Below, piece after piece: positions 8,788 through 18,216 of a stretch of DNA of 64,000 bases. The position numbers and the translations under genes are program-made. Under the pieces are notes generated by a model. That model did not search any database. It worked only from the letters and a program-made list of their open reading frames with translations, and was not told where the DNA came from. This DNA is from CAXSBR01 sp964252015 (GTDB lineage: Bacteria; Actinomycetota; Actinomycetes; Mycobacteriales; Jatrophihabitantaceae): NCBI GenBank assembly GCA_964252015.1, contig CAXULW010000001.1, forward strand, positions 1 to 64,000. Reading direction: 5' to 3'. Position 1 is the first letter of the stretch; every line of letters begins with the position of its first letter.

Positions 8788-9190
8788 ATTCTTCACCCGC
8801 CCAGGCGCAGGGGACGTCCGTCGCGCCCGGGATGAGTTGATATCCGCCGCGGGTGATCGCGGCTGGAGGGTCGAGCGGGTGCAGGACTCGGAGACGTTCT
8901 GCCCGATGCTCGTGCCCGGCCCCGAGGACTTGCTCGTCGATCTCGCCCTGTACTCGGCTCTTGGGCGAGCCGCCGGCGCGAGCATCGCTGAAAGGTGCTC
9001 CATGACAGAGCTGCTCGACCTGGCGCGCGATGTCGACAACGGATTCGACGTGGGTGTTCGGCGACATGCTCAGGCAGTTGGGCCGCTAGGCCGATGTCGA
9101 TCTTGCATTGGCTGCGGTGATCCGCCGCGCGGAACAACCTCGCCGATCGACTCACCGCGTGGGCACCCAGCGCCGGGGCCCGCGCGGGGG
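8788..9190 (+). pseudogene. AbiEii-type nucleotidyltransferase toxin relic
   Basis: The plus strand encodes FFTRPGAGDVRRARDELI, then GWRVERVQDSETFC and GPEDLLVDLALYSALG, which resembles the core of AbiEii/DUF1814 nucleotidyltransferase proteins. The usual basic block after ASIAE and the metal-binding segment are missing: the frame goes straight to a C-terminal-like stretch (LLDLARDVDNGFDVGV). After 9060 the C-terminal piece continues in two other frames (MLRQLGR, then NLADRLTAWAPSAG). Internal deletion and frameshifts make it non-functional. No AbiEi-like antitoxin gene is adjacent. It points to a former abortive-infection or toxin-antitoxin locus. The call rests on motif order only. Confidence 0.5.
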
Positions 9191-9267
9191 AACCAACCAT
9201 GCACCGCTGCCGCTCATTCTGACCGTTCAGGTGCCGATCACATCGTTGATGCGGCCGTCCGATCAGC

Positions 9268-11703
9268 GTGGGTGATGTTTGGTTCACCCAGACGGTGGGG
9301 CCCCAGCGGGTCGGGCTGAGGAGGCTGGGCAGCGTGGACAGCTTGGTCGTTCGGCGCTGGGTGCCGTGGTGGGTGATATCTGCTGTGTGGGCGGCGGTGA
9401 GCTTGGCGTTCTTGGCGTTGCTCGCGACGCATGCGCTGGGTTCCTGGCGCACGGTCGAGTTGGACGATTATGGATGCGTGGCGGCGCCTGCGGTGGCCGG
9501 TCTCGCGTGCTTCGGGGCGCGGCGGCGGGCCGATGTCCGGTCCGGCCGAGCGTGGCTGTTGCTGGGTCTGTCCTGCGTGTCGTGGGCGGCCGGCGGGGCC
9601 GCTTGGACGGTGTACGAGGTGTACCTCCGGCGGGACGTGCCGTTTCCGTCGTTACCCGATGCCGGGTATCTGTTGTCGGTGCCGCTCGGTGTCGCTGCGC
9701 TGCTGATGTTTCCGGGGGTTCGGGTGGTGGGCGCCGTGCGGTTGCGCCCGATCGTGGACGGGCTGATCGCCGCGGCGGCACTGTTGTTCCTGAGCTGGAC
9801 CACGGTGCTGGGGCCCGCGTTCCACGCCTCCACCGGGTCGCTGTTCTCCCAGACGATCGCGCTGGCCTACCCGGGCAGCGACGTCCTGATGGTGACGATG
9901 GCGCTACACACGTTGGCCCGGGCCCGTGGCAGACAACGCTCGACGATGGCGCTCGTCGCGGCGGGTCTGCTCATCATCGCGTTGGCCGACAGTGCCTTCG
10001 CCTGGTTCACCGCCCACGGGGACTACGCATCCGGCAACCTGTTCGACGCTGGCTACGTTGCCGGTTTCCTGCTCATCGCCGGGGCCGCGTTCCGGGTCGC
10101 CACCACGTTGCCGCCTGTGGCGGGAGCCGCCGCCGAGCCAGCGCCGCCGAGCCGCCTGGCTCTGGTGCTGCCATACGTTCCGCCGCTGCTCAGCTTGCCG
10201 TGGATCGTGGCGCTGCAGGTTGGTCATCACCCGATCGACCCAGTCGCCGTAGACATCGTGGTCTTCTTGATCGGCGCGGTGCTGCTGCGTCAATTATTGA
10301 GCCTACGAGCGAACGTGGCGCTGAGTCGGCAACTGCACGACAGCAACACCACGCTACGACAACGCGAGGTGGACCTGGAATTCCAGGCCTTCCACGACCC
10401 GTTGACCGGCCTCGCCAACCGCAAGCTGCTCATAGATCGCGCGAACCACATCTTGGCCCGGGCACGTCGTCCGGGCCAGGTCATCATGCTGCTGGCCGAC
10501 CTTGACGACTTCAAGGCCGTCAACGACACCCTCGGCCATCAGGCGGGCGACGCCCTGCTGGTATCACTAGCTGACCGACTCCGGGCCGTCGTGCGCCCAG
10601 AAGATACTGTGGCCCGCCTCGGCGGCGACGAATTCGCGGTACTGCTCGACGACGTCAACACCCTCACCGACGCCCGCCTCGTCGCTGACCGGATCGGCGA
10701 TGCCCTGCTACGACCGTTCGACCTGTCCGGGATACCCACCGTCATCGGAGCCAGCATCGGCATCGCCACCGTAGGGACCGGCTCAACCAGCGAAACGCTG
10801 CTACGCGAAGCCGACATCGCCATGTATGCCGCCAAGAATGGCGGCAAGGGCCGCTTCGCGGTGTTCGCGGGCGAACTCGCCGCCGCCGGCGTGGACCGGG
10901 TCCAACTGAAAACCGACTTGGCCGACGCCGTCCGCCGGGACGAACTGTCACTGAAATATCAACCCATCCTCGACCTGAAGACGGGTCGGCTGTGTGGGGT
11001 CGAAGCCCTGCTGCGGTGGAGCCACCCCACCCGCGGCCAGATCGAGCCGGACGCGTTCGTGCCCCTGGCCGAGGCCACCGGAGCGATCTGGCCGATCGGC
11101 CGGTGGGTTCTGCACCAGGCCTGCGCCCAAGCCGGCCGCTGGCACAAGCAGCGACCAGCAGGCGTGTCACCACTGACGCTTTCTATCAACATCTCCGGGC
11201 GGCAACTCGCTGACCCCCAGCTCATCCCCACCGTCCGGGCCGCTCTTGCCGCCGCCGAACTCGACCCGGCGCTGGTCACCATCGAAGTTACCGAAAAAGT
11301 CCTCAGCAACGAAGACCTCGCCCTTGCCCCACTACAGGCACTGCACGACCTGGGTCTCCACCTCGCCATCGACGACTTCGGCACCGGCCACACCGCGCTC
11401 ACCCGACTCCGCCACTATCCGATAGACACCCTCAAAATCGACCAGTCCTTCGTCGCCGCCCTGACCCCCGACGCGCCCATCCCCGATGTCTTCATCACCG
11501 CCATCCTCACCCTCGGCCAAGGCCTGGGCATGGACGTCATCGCTGAAGGCGTCGAAAACAACGACCAACTCGCCGCGCTACGCGCACTCGGGTGTCCCAA
11601 AGCTCAAGGCTTCCTCTTCGCCCGACCGGCACAACCTGACGTGATCACCGAACTCATCTACAGCACAATCACCCTCCTCGACCCGGAAAACACACTTGCC
11701 TAA
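9268..11703 (+). CDS. Membrane GGDEF-EAL cyclic-di-GMP enzyme
   Basis: An 811-residue bifunctional-looking protein. Residues 1 to about 350 contain some nine hydrophobic segments, forming a MASE-like membrane sensor. Next comes a diguanylate cyclase domain with an intact GGDEF motif at residues 452-456 and an inhibitory-site RPED exactly five residues before it. It is followed by an EAL phosphodiesterase domain with EAL at residues 579-581, DDFGTG, KIDQSFV and QGFLFARP. Both active sites keep their signature residues, so either activity is possible and one may dominate. The start at 9268 puts a short polar stretch before the first membrane segment. It is a single gene, with relics on both sides. 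Confidence 0.9.
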   Translation: MGDVWFTQTVGPQRVGLRRLGSVDSLVVRRWVPWWVISAVWAAVSLAFLALLATHALGSWRTVELDDYGCVAAPAVAGLACFGARRRADVRSGRAWLLLGLSCVSWAAGGAAWTVYEVYLRRDVPFPSLPDAGYLLSVPLGVAALLMFPGVRVVGAVRLRPIVDGLIAAAALLFLSWTTVLGPAFHASTGSLFSQTIALAYPGSDVLMVTMALHTLARARGRQRSTMALVAAGLLIIALADSAFAWFTAHGDYASGNLFDAGYVAGFLLIAGAAFRVATTLPPVAGAAAEPAPPSRLALVLPYVPPLLSLPWIVALQVGHHPIDPVAVDIVVFLIGAVLLRQLLSLRANVALSRQLHDSNTTLRQREVDLEFQAFHDPLTGLANRKLLIDRANHILARARRPGQVIMLLADLDDFKAVNDTLGHQAGDALLVSLADRLRAVVRPEDTVARLGGDEFAVLLDDVNTLTDARLVADRIGDALLRPFDLSGIPTVIGASIGIATVGTGSTSETLLREADIAMYAAKNGGKGRFAVFAGELAAAGVDRVQLKTDLADAVRRDELSLKYQPILDLKTGRLCGVEALLRWSHPTRGQIEPDAFVPLAEATGAIWPIGRWVLHQACAQAGRWHKQRPAGVSPLTLSINISGRQLADPQLIPTVRAALAAAELDPALVTIEVTEKVLSNEDLALAPLQALHDLGLHLAIDDFGTGHTALTRLRHYPIDTLKIDQSFVAALTPDAPIPDVFITAILTLGQGLGMDVIAEGVENNDQLAALRALGCPKAQGFLFARPAQPDVITELIYSTITLLDPENTLA

Positions 11704-11839
11704 GCTAAGAAACCAGCCGCCGCTGCTGCCGAAGCCGTCCCGAGTCCCGCGATGTGTTGTTGTCCCGAACGGTCGGAGCGGAGCGCGGGTGGCGTCGGAA
11801 AGTTCGGCCCGGTCTATACCGCGGCGAAGCAGTCGTCCG

Positions 11840-12640
11840 CCGGCCAGTCGATGCCGTTGAACGGCTTCACTTCGCCCGTGCCGCCGACCGGCTATACGTG
11901 ACCGAGCAGGCGCTCAGCCGAGACATCCGCCGCCTCGAGGAGCAGCGCCGGCTCGCCTTGTTCACCCGCACCACGCGCCAAGTGGCGCTCACCACGCCCT
12001 CCGCTCGGAGCTGGTCGCCCGGTTCCTTGGCGGTATGCGGCCGTCGCTGCACATGCTGCTGGCCGCGCAGCTCGACGTCGCCTTCGGCCGCGCCGAAGGA
12101 CCCGGCTACCGGTTCCCGTCCGAACAGCTCACCCGCCGCCCGGTACGGCTAGAACCGCTCGCCCTGCTGCTTCCCGCCGGGCACCCACTGGCGGGCCTTG
12201 AAGCGGTGCCGATGCGCGCCCTAATCGGAACCCAGGTGGACGCTAGCGTCGGCAACGAGGCCGCGCCAGAGTGGGTCGACCTCGGTGTGCGGCTGCTGAC
12301 CGAGTTCGGCGTCGAGCCGTCCCCGCCCCACCCACACGCCGAAGGGCTGGACGAGACGGTCCGACACACACACAGCCACGGTCTACCCATCCTGACCATG
12401 ACCGAACGGCTGCTGGCGCCGGGCCTGGTGGTACCGCCCCTCACGGATCCGATCCCGCTGTACCCATTAGCTATGGTCTACCGCCGCGAGCTTGACCACC
12501 CTGGCCTGGATGCACTCCTCGCAAGCGCTGACGAACTCGCGCGAACCGAGAACTGGCTGCACCGCCCGCCGAATTCCTGGCTCCCCGAACCCGACGCGGC
12601 CCTTTTCGCTGAACGGACCACAGCGATACTCCCAACCTGA
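11840..12640 (+). pseudogene. LysR-family regulator relic with internal deletion
   Basis: The N-terminal helix-turn-helix is clear (LHFARAADRLYVTEQALSRD, then LFTRTTRQVALT). The homology then jumps frame near 12000-12030 and resumes in the middle of the substrate-binding domain (GGMRPSLHMLLAAQLDVAFG), running to a normal C-terminus at 12640. The linker helix and roughly the first 70 residues of the effector domain are missing, so the gene has lost DNA as well as its frame. The C-terminal frame has an ATG at 12035 and could give a 201-residue orphan effector domain, but that is probably incidental. Confidence 0.7.
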
Positions 12641-12966
12641 TGGACCTCACGCCGGCGGAGGCATCGAGCAGGCGATGTTGCGTTGTCGGTGACTGCGAGT
12701 GCTGACGCGACGATCATGGTCTGGTCGAGTGCCTCGGTCCGGCCCGCCAGCGCGCGCGGGCCGTTGGTCCGGAATTGGTCCGGTAGATCAGTCAGTCAGC
12801 GGGGTTCCCTGAACGACGGCGCAAGCCGCCCGTCCACGCTGCGAGTGCGTTGCCTCGCATCGTGGGCGGAGGACGCCGCTCGATTCAGCTTGCGCTAACC
12901 GCGACGAGAAGGGCGGATTTCGCGTGCGGCCGCGCTGCCGTACACGCGGTTCTACCGGTGGCATCG
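12641..12966. other. Intergenic stretch with no recognisable gene
   Basis: This region lies between the LysR relic and the 3' end of the beta-helix gene. Open frames on both strands are short and of biased composition. No hairpin, repeat or RNA gene stands out. Confidence 0.3.
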
Positions 12967-15186
12967 CTACCGGCTCGTTCGTTCGAGCTCCTGTCGGGTG
13001 GGGAAGTAGGCCACCCGCGCCGTCGCTCCATGGCCCGCCAAGTCGGAGTAGGGCCAAGCCGAGGTCGCGCCCCAGGGGCCGACGGAGAATGGGACGGAGG
13101 CCGAGGCACCGTCGTTGTTGACCAGGTTGAACGCGCCGCCGACGGTGGCCCCGGTTGGCGTCGTCCCCGGGGGCGTCGAGCCGAGGATCTCACCGGTGAA
13201 CAGACCGTGCATTCTCACCCCGGGCTTCACCGGGCTCGTGATCACACTCGTCACATTGCAGTAGCACCCGTTGCCGAGGCGGCTCCAGGATTGGAAGCCG
13301 TTCATGGTGAAGCGGTCAACGCCTCGCGACACAGCGAGCACAGGATATCCGTCGAATGTGGCGCTCATCTTCCACACGTGCGGCTGGACACCGATCTCAG
13401 CGGGAATGTCATAGGGGACTGTCAGCGGCCTCTCGTTCTGCAGGAATGTGATGTTCCCGAACTCGCCGTTCCACGTCACCTCTGTCTTCTTGAAGTGCTC
13501 CAGCCAAATGCCCTGCCACGTGACGTGATCACCGTTTACTATCGCGCCCGTCTGGCTACTCGCAGCAGTCCAATTCGTGGTCGTGTAACCGTCGCCGGAG
13601 TTGTTGTTGCTCTGCACTTCGCCTTGGTTCAGGATCACATAATTTTGGTTGATCAGGTAGAGATTCCGAGAACCGCTGACAGAGTTGACGTCACTGAACG
13701 TTGTGGGGTCGGACGATCGTCCGCTGGCGCGGGGCGTATCGCCGATGACAATCTGATTCTGCGCGAAAGGAACCTGCCCGTTATCGGTTGCATCGAAGGG
13801 GCGTCCATTGGCGTCGAGCTTGGCGATGACCGTGCCGGGTGCGGAGTCTTTCACCACGATCGTGGAGGTGTTGTCCGAGCGGAGCGTGGGATCACCGAGG
13901 CCGAGCACGACCTTGTGAGGGAGGGCAATCGTGATCGGTCGGTCGAGAAGGTAGGTACCTGGACCAACGATCAGGTTTTTACCGCGCAACAGCGCCTCGT
14001 TCATGCTCGCCGCCGTGTCGACCGCCGATGTTGCGATGTGGAAGTCGGTGAGTGGCAGAACTTCCCCTTGGCTCGGCTTCGTGCTCCATTGGGGACCACG
14101 GACGTTGTGCTGAACCGAGGGGCTGAATACCTTGAACGAGCGCCCGTCGTAGTAGACCCAGGGCTCTTCACGGACCGTGGCAACGGTTTTCAATGTGACG
14201 ACGTCGCCCGCTGCCGTAATGGGCGCGACCGTCCCGGGACCGAAGTCATCTTCAGGAGCACCTGTCGTGCCGGCGAAGACCATGTCTGATCCGAAGCCCG
14301 AGTACGTGCCGCCGATGGCGTCCTGTTGGAAATCAATGTCTGAGTTGCTGCCATTGCCTTCAACGCCGGGCCGGTTCTGTCCGTCGCCGTTGATGACGTT
14401 GCCACTGATCGACGAGTTCGTAATCATGAATCCATTGGCGACGCCCGGTATGAGGTTGATCTGAAAACCCTGGGTCACTGGGTCGCAAGGGTTCTGGCAC
14501 GATCCCGGCGTCTGCGTGACCGGAGAAACGTAAAGGTTACCCAGGAGATTTACACGTCGCCACGTGGCTGTTTGCGAGGTGTACCACAGCATGGAGTGGG
14601 CGGGAACATTCGCTTGGATAGGGTTGATCGTCAAGTTCGACAGTTGACTCGGGCGAATAGCGAGGCCACCGTTGTTGACGCTGAGCGCACCGTTGATCAC
14701 GACGTCACAAGGGCTGGCTCCGAGACCGGCAACAGCAGTGCCACTCGCAACTTCTGCCTGGATAACGTTGCTGGTGGTCGCGTTAGCCGGGGTGACCGAT
14801 GGATCCCCGTACGTTCCGGGAAGGAAATAGAACTGGCGCGACCCGCCTATCGGTGGGGCCGCAGTCAGGGCGGCGTTGATCGCACTCACGGACATCGATG
14901 GATTGAAAATGGTGACGTTGGCGCCGAATGGATTGACGCGGGGGATGGCCACTGGCCTCGGAGCCGTGGTGCACGTTGCGCGAGCCGGGCGGCTGGTCGG
15001 GCTCGCGGTCGCAGACGCGGTTGGTGCAACGAACACCGCCGCGACGATGGGGATCACGACACCGATAGCGAGACACCTGGATCGCGAGAAGAGCAGTCGG
15101 TCGGTAACGGTGCGTCGCGCTGCTACTGAGCCGCTGCTCGGGGTCGCGACCACAGCCGCCCGCTTCTTGCCAAGGTTTCGTTGCAC
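12967..15186 (-). CDS. Secreted beta-helix (pectate-lyase-fold-like) protein
   Basis: About 739 residues. The GTG at 15184-15186 is chosen because GAGGAG lies six bases upstream; the open frame itself starts earlier at 15273. Residues after about 40 form a signal peptide or anchor (CLAIGVVIPIVAAVFVAPTA, ending ASA). The mature protein is rich in Asn, Gly, Thr and Val with repeated short beta-strand patterns (NGALSVNNGGLAI, NSSISGNVINGDG, QNYVILNQGEV), as in right-handed parallel beta-helices. Similar actinobacterial proteins are often annotated as secreted hydrolase- or coagulation-factor-5/8-like, but I see no defined catalytic residues. It is probably exported and involved in polysaccharide binding or cleavage. 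Its promoter should lie in the 285-bp region up to the MazF-like gene. Confidence 0.7.
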   Translation of the reverse strand: MQRNLGKKRAAVVATPSSGSVAARRTVTDRLLFSRSRCLAIGVVIPIVAAVFVAPTASATASPTSRPARATCTTAPRPVAIPRVNPFGANVTIFNPSMSVSAINAALTAAPPIGGSRQFYFLPGTYGDPSVTPANATTSNVIQAEVASGTAVAGLGASPCDVVINGALSVNNGGLAIRPSQLSNLTINPIQANVPAHSMLWYTSQTATWRRVNLLGNLYVSPVTQTPGSCQNPCDPVTQGFQINLIPGVANGFMITNSSISGNVINGDGQNRPGVEGNGSNSDIDFQQDAIGGTYSGFGSDMVFAGTTGAPEDDFGPGTVAPITAAGDVVTLKTVATVREEPWVYYDGRSFKVFSPSVQHNVRGPQWSTKPSQGEVLPLTDFHIATSAVDTAASMNEALLRGKNLIVGPGTYLLDRPITIALPHKVVLGLGDPTLRSDNTSTIVVKDSAPGTVIAKLDANGRPFDATDNGQVPFAQNQIVIGDTPRASGRSSDPTTFSDVNSVSGSRNLYLINQNYVILNQGEVQSNNNSGDGYTTTNWTAASSQTGAIVNGDHVTWQGIWLEHFKKTEVTWNGEFGNITFLQNERPLTVPYDIPAEIGVQPHVWKMSATFDGYPVLAVSRGVDRFTMNGFQSWSRLGNGCYCNVTSVITSPVKPGVRMHGLFTGEILGSTPPGTTPTGATVGGAFNLVNNDGASASVPFSVGPWGATSAWPYSDLAGHGATARVAYFPTRQELERTSR

Positions 15187-15472
15187 GTGCCACTCCTCTG
15201 TGGGTGAAGCTGGCGACTGAGAAGACCTGGATCCGCAACCCGGCCATTCTCGACAGGTGAAAGTGTCTCTCATAGTGACGTTCGGAAGTTACGCCGAGTC
15301 CATCGTGGTGTCAACGGACTGCGACGTCCGCCGGTGTCGGTCTCGGTGGCATGTGCGGGCTTAGTACAAGGGTCGTATGGACTCACCGAACGGCTATTTC
15401 ACCTGACAACATCGAGCTGAGTTCCGCTGCGGTTTGCGTCCGGCAGACAGCGCGCGTGCCCCCGGCGCGGAC

Positions 15473-15784
15473 CTACAGATCCATGACCAGTCGCAGTGCG
15501 GCCTCGACTTGGCGAAGTTCATCGAATCGAAGATGGCCAACGAGATCACCGAGCCGGCTCGGGTCGACGGCTGCGGTCTGCTCGGTCAACACCCGACTCG
15601 TGCGCCCGTCGACGTCGATCTCGGGCCGGAAGCTCGCCGCCCGGGCGGACGTCGACGTGGGGGCTACGAGCAGCGTCGACAACGGTAGATCGTCCGACTG
15701 CACGACCACGGCGTATCGCGTGCCGCTCTGTTCGTGGCCGCGGACGTCTCGCGATGCGCGAAGTCGGTGGACGTCACCACGCAC
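15473..15784 (-). CDS. MazF/PemK-type endoribonuclease toxin
   Basis: About 103 residues. The protein begins RGDVHRLRA, then GTRYAVVVQSDDLPLSTLLV, followed by EIDVDGRTSRVLTEQTAAVD and a final helix. This is the order of the MazF/PemK barrel, whose members cleave mRNA or tRNA at short motifs. The GTG at 15782-15784 overlaps the end of the antitoxin gene by 11 bases, in keeping with translational coupling. Frames with an upstream ATG would give a longer, non-homologous N-terminus and are rejected. The gene looks intact. Confidence 0.82.
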   Translation of the reverse strand: MRGDVHRLRASRDVRGHEQSGTRYAVVVQSDDLPLSTLLVAPTSTSARAASFRPEIDVDGRTSRVLTEQTAAVDPSRLGDLVGHLRFDELRQVEAALRLVMDL

Positions 15785-16007
15785 GCAACGTCTCCATGTC
15801 GCGCAGCACCTGGGCCGACTCGTCGCGGTCGGCATCGTCGGCAGCCAGCGCTTCTGCTTCGGCACGAAGTGCGGCGCCGACGCGGCGGCGGGCGGCCTCG
15901 ATCAGCGCAATTCGCACAGCGGCAGACACGGCGGTGCCGTCGCGGGTGAGGACCGCGAGCGCCCGCAAGGCGTCGTCGTCGGGGCGGAACGTGATGGTGT
16001 CAGCCAT
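15774..16007 (-). CDS. Antitoxin of the MazEF-type pair (ribbon-helix-helix-like)
   Basis: 77 residues from ATG 16007. The N-terminus MADTITFRPDDDALRALAVL followed by an alternating hydrophobic helix (GTAVSAAVRIALIEAARRR) resembles a CopG/ribbon-helix-helix antitoxin. The acidic C-terminal part (AADDADRDESAQVLRDMETL) would wrap the toxin. It lies directly upstream of, and overlaps, the MazF-like gene, which defines the pair. Such antitoxins usually repress their own promoter, which would lie just upstream of 16007. Confidence 0.78.
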   Translation of the reverse strand: MADTITFRPDDDALRALAVLTRDGTAVSAAVRIALIEAARRRVGAALRAEAEALAADDADRDESAQVLRDMETLRAW

Positions 16008-16106
16008 CGTACAAGTGTGACACAAACCGTAAGACAGGCGGCGACGCCAGCACGCGCGCGCTCAGGCACCGCGTTGATTTAACCTGCCTGGGCCGATGAG
16101 CAGCCT

Positions 16107-16772
16107 TCACGGTGTGCCCGTGGCGGCTGCGTCGCCTGGTCGGACCAGCCCGGTCTCGTAGGCGAGTACGACGAGCTGAGCCCGGCTGCGGGTGTTGGTT
16201 TTGGCCATGACCCGGCCGAGGTAGGTCTTGACGGTCGCCTCTGACAGGAACACGACGGCTGCGATCTCCGCGTTCGGTAGGCCGCGCGCGACGTGTTCCA
16301 GTACTTCGATTTCACGATCGGTCAGCGACGATAGCGCTGCCCGGCCGCTGTCGGGCGCTGGCCCGGATACCGCTTGCTGGATCAGTCGGCGGGTGATGCG
16401 CGGGTCGAGTAGGGCGTCGCCGGCGGCCACGGTTCGGACCGCGGTCACGAGTTGCTCTGGCGGCGCGGTCTTGAGTAGGTAGCCGCTCGCGCCGGCTCGC
16501 AGCGCTGCATAGACCTGCTGGTGTGAACTGAACGTCGTCAGCACCAGGATCTTCGCGTCCGCCGGGAGTCGTCCGATGGCGGCTATGCCGTCGAGGTTGG
16601 GCATGCGCAGGTCCATCAGGATGACGTCGGGGCGGTGCGTGGCGGCAGCGTCGAGCGCTTCCTGCCCGTCAGCGGCTTCGGCGACGACATGAAAGTCGGG
16701 CTCGGTCTCGAGGATCATCCGCAGTCCTCGGCGCACCAAGGCCTGATCGTCGGCGAGCAGTAGTCGGATCAT
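16107..16772 (-). CDS. NarL-family response regulator (TCS 1)
   Basis: 221 residues. The receiver domain has the acidic pair in LLLADDQ, the phosphoacceptor Asp54 in ILMDLRMP, Thr79 and Lys101 (YLLKT). The C-terminus is a LuxR helix-turn-helix (LTDREIEVLEHVARGLPNAE, then SEATVKTYLGRV). Its ATG overlaps the stop of the kinase gene (ATGA, 16769-16772), so the two are co-translated. A likely target is the dyad at 17978-18013, upstream of the kinase and the divergent membrane protein gene. Confidence 0.93.
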   Translation of the reverse strand: MIRLLLADDQALVRRGLRMILETEPDFHVVAEAADGQEALDAAATHRPDVILMDLRMPNLDGIAAIGRLPADAKILVLTTFSSHQQVYAALRAGASGYLLKTAPPEQLVTAVRTVAAGDALLDPRITRRLIQQAVSGPAPDSGRAALSSLTDREIEVLEHVARGLPNAEIAAVVFLSEATVKTYLGRVMAKTNTRSRAQLVVLAYETGLVRPGDAAATGTP

Positions 16773-17968
16773 CCTGGGTCCGCCGTGATGGGAAGCACGG
16801 CGGTGATCAGCCAGCCGCCACCGGGTCGGCAGCCGGCGTCGAGGGAGCCACCGAACATCCGGACCCGCTCGCGCATCCCGAGCATTCCGTGACCACCGGA
16901 TGCTGCGGCAGCCGGGGTAGCCGATCCGTTGCCGTCGTCGGTGACTCGTACGGTCAGCTGCGCGGGGTGGTAGGCGAGTTCGACGACGGTGTAGCTGCCC
17001 CGGGCATGTTTCATCACGTTGGTCAGGGCTTCTTGCACGAGCCGGTACGCCGAGACTTCCAGCGCGCTGCCGAGATTTCTCCGCTCACCGGTGATCTGCA
17101 ATTCGATCGGTACGCCGGACCGCCGAACCTCGCCGACCAGCTCCTCCAGGGCGGCCAGCCCGCGTTGAGGCGCCAGTTCCTGCCCGTCGTCGCGGAGCAT
17201 GCCGAGCAGCAGGTAGAGCTCATCGACGGCCCGGCGGCCACTGTCCTGGATCAGCGACAACGCCTCGCTGGCCTCGTCTGGTCGATCGCTCATCACCCGC
17301 TGCGCAGCACCGGCCTGGATGACCATCACCGAGACGTCGTGGGCGATGACGTCGTGCAGCTCGCGGGCAATCCGTTCGCGTTCCGCGACGACAGCTTCGC
17401 GGGCCTGCAGATCCTGCTCACGCTCGAGCAGGCTGGCGCGGGCAGAAGCAGTGTCGGCCCGGGTCCGCAATTGCTGCGTGACGCGACCGATGAGCACGGC
17501 GAGTGCGATGCAGAAGACATTGAAGACGAGTTGGCCGGCCGTACGGAAGACGGGACCGCGAATCGCAACCCCGCCCAGTACGACGACGCTGAACCCGGCG
17601 ACCACGTAGAGGTACCGGATCGGACGGTAAGCCGCGACAGCATAGATCCCGATCATCGACGGCAGGAAGGACGCGTAGAGATCGGGCTCGTGACCGAGCC
17701 CCACAGTCGGGATGAGGCTGGTGACAGCGAGGACACCGAGCACGTGGACCGGTCTGGTGCGTCGCCACGACAGGGCCAGGCAAGCAATGACACCCAGCAC
17801 GGTCGTGATGAGGGAAGGGCGGGGCGGTTGGAACGTTGCCGTGGCGTCGAGAAGGACCAGGGCCAACGGGATGCCGACGATTGCCGCGTCGGACGGGTTC
17901 AGGTGGGTCCGAAGCCCGCTCGCCGCCTGCACCGCCTCAGGGTAAGGCGCGTCGCAGGTCGCGACCAT
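16769..17968 (-). CDS. Sensor histidine kinase, HisKA_3 type (TCS 1)
   Basis: 399 residues. Four to five hydrophobic segments occupy residues 28-165 with almost no extracellular loop, so it probably senses an intramembrane or envelope signal. A coiled coil (about 170-198) leads to the HisKA_3 helix ERERIARELHDVIAHDVS with phosphoacceptor His205. The HATPase_c domain follows, with the N-box QEALTNVMKHA and the G-box GHGMLGMRERV. It shares a 4-base overlap with its response regulator gene and is divergent from a membrane protein gene at 18217. This intramembrane-sensing layout is common in actinobacterial envelope-stress systems. Confidence 0.92.
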   Translation of the reverse strand: MVATCDAPYPEAVQAASGLRTHLNPSDAAIVGIPLALVLLDATATFQPPRPSLITTVLGVIACLALSWRRTRPVHVLGVLAVTSLIPTVGLGHEPDLYASFLPSMIGIYAVAAYRPIRYLYVVAGFSVVVLGGVAIRGPVFRTAGQLVFNVFCIALAVLIGRVTQQLRTRADTASARASLLEREQDLQAREAVVAERERIARELHDVIAHDVSVMVIQAGAAQRVMSDRPDEASEALSLIQDSGRRAVDELYLLLGMLRDDGQELAPQRGLAALEELVGEVRRSGVPIELQITGERRNLGSALEVSAYRLVQEALTNVMKHARGSYTVVELAYHPAQLTVRVTDDGNGSATPAAAASGGHGMLGMRERVRMFGGSLDAGCRPGGGWLITAVLPITADPG

Positions 17969-17977
17969 CGACTTGCG

Positions 17978-18013
17978 GGGTCAGGGTCGTCGACTTTCGG
18001 TGACCCTGTTGAC
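17978..18013. promoter_or_regulatory. Dyad between TCS 1 and a membrane protein gene
   Basis: Perfect 7-base arms CAGGGTC (17982-17988) and GACCCTG (18002-18008) are flanked by further partial symmetry (GGGGT on the left, GACCCC on the right). It lies 10 bases upstream of the kinase ATG. It is a candidate binding site for the NarL-type regulator of this locus. Confidence 0.4.
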
Positions 18014-18216
18014 CCCGTGTGGTTGATGACGTCGACGACGCCGTCACGGCAGGTTCAACCAGGGCCCGAGGACGTGCTCGGTGACATGTGCGCAGGGCCC
18101 CAACGAATCGCAAGCCCGCGCATGTGAGCCGCGACAGATGGTTGCCGGATCCGCTCGGTGCACTGTCCCACCCTGCCATTCGACACCGATCGACTAACCC
18201 AAGTGGAGGTTCGACC

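Noticed and set aside
7879..8835. Plus-strand frame of 318 codons opposite the LAL regulator
   Set aside because: Ser/Arg-rich composition typical of an antisense shadow; the minus-strand frame has clear Walker and helix-turn-helix motifs.
12850..14289. Plus-strand frame of 479 codons opposite the beta-helix gene
   Set aside because: No recognisable domain and lacks a ribosome binding site; the minus-strand frame has a signal peptide and beta-helix pattern.
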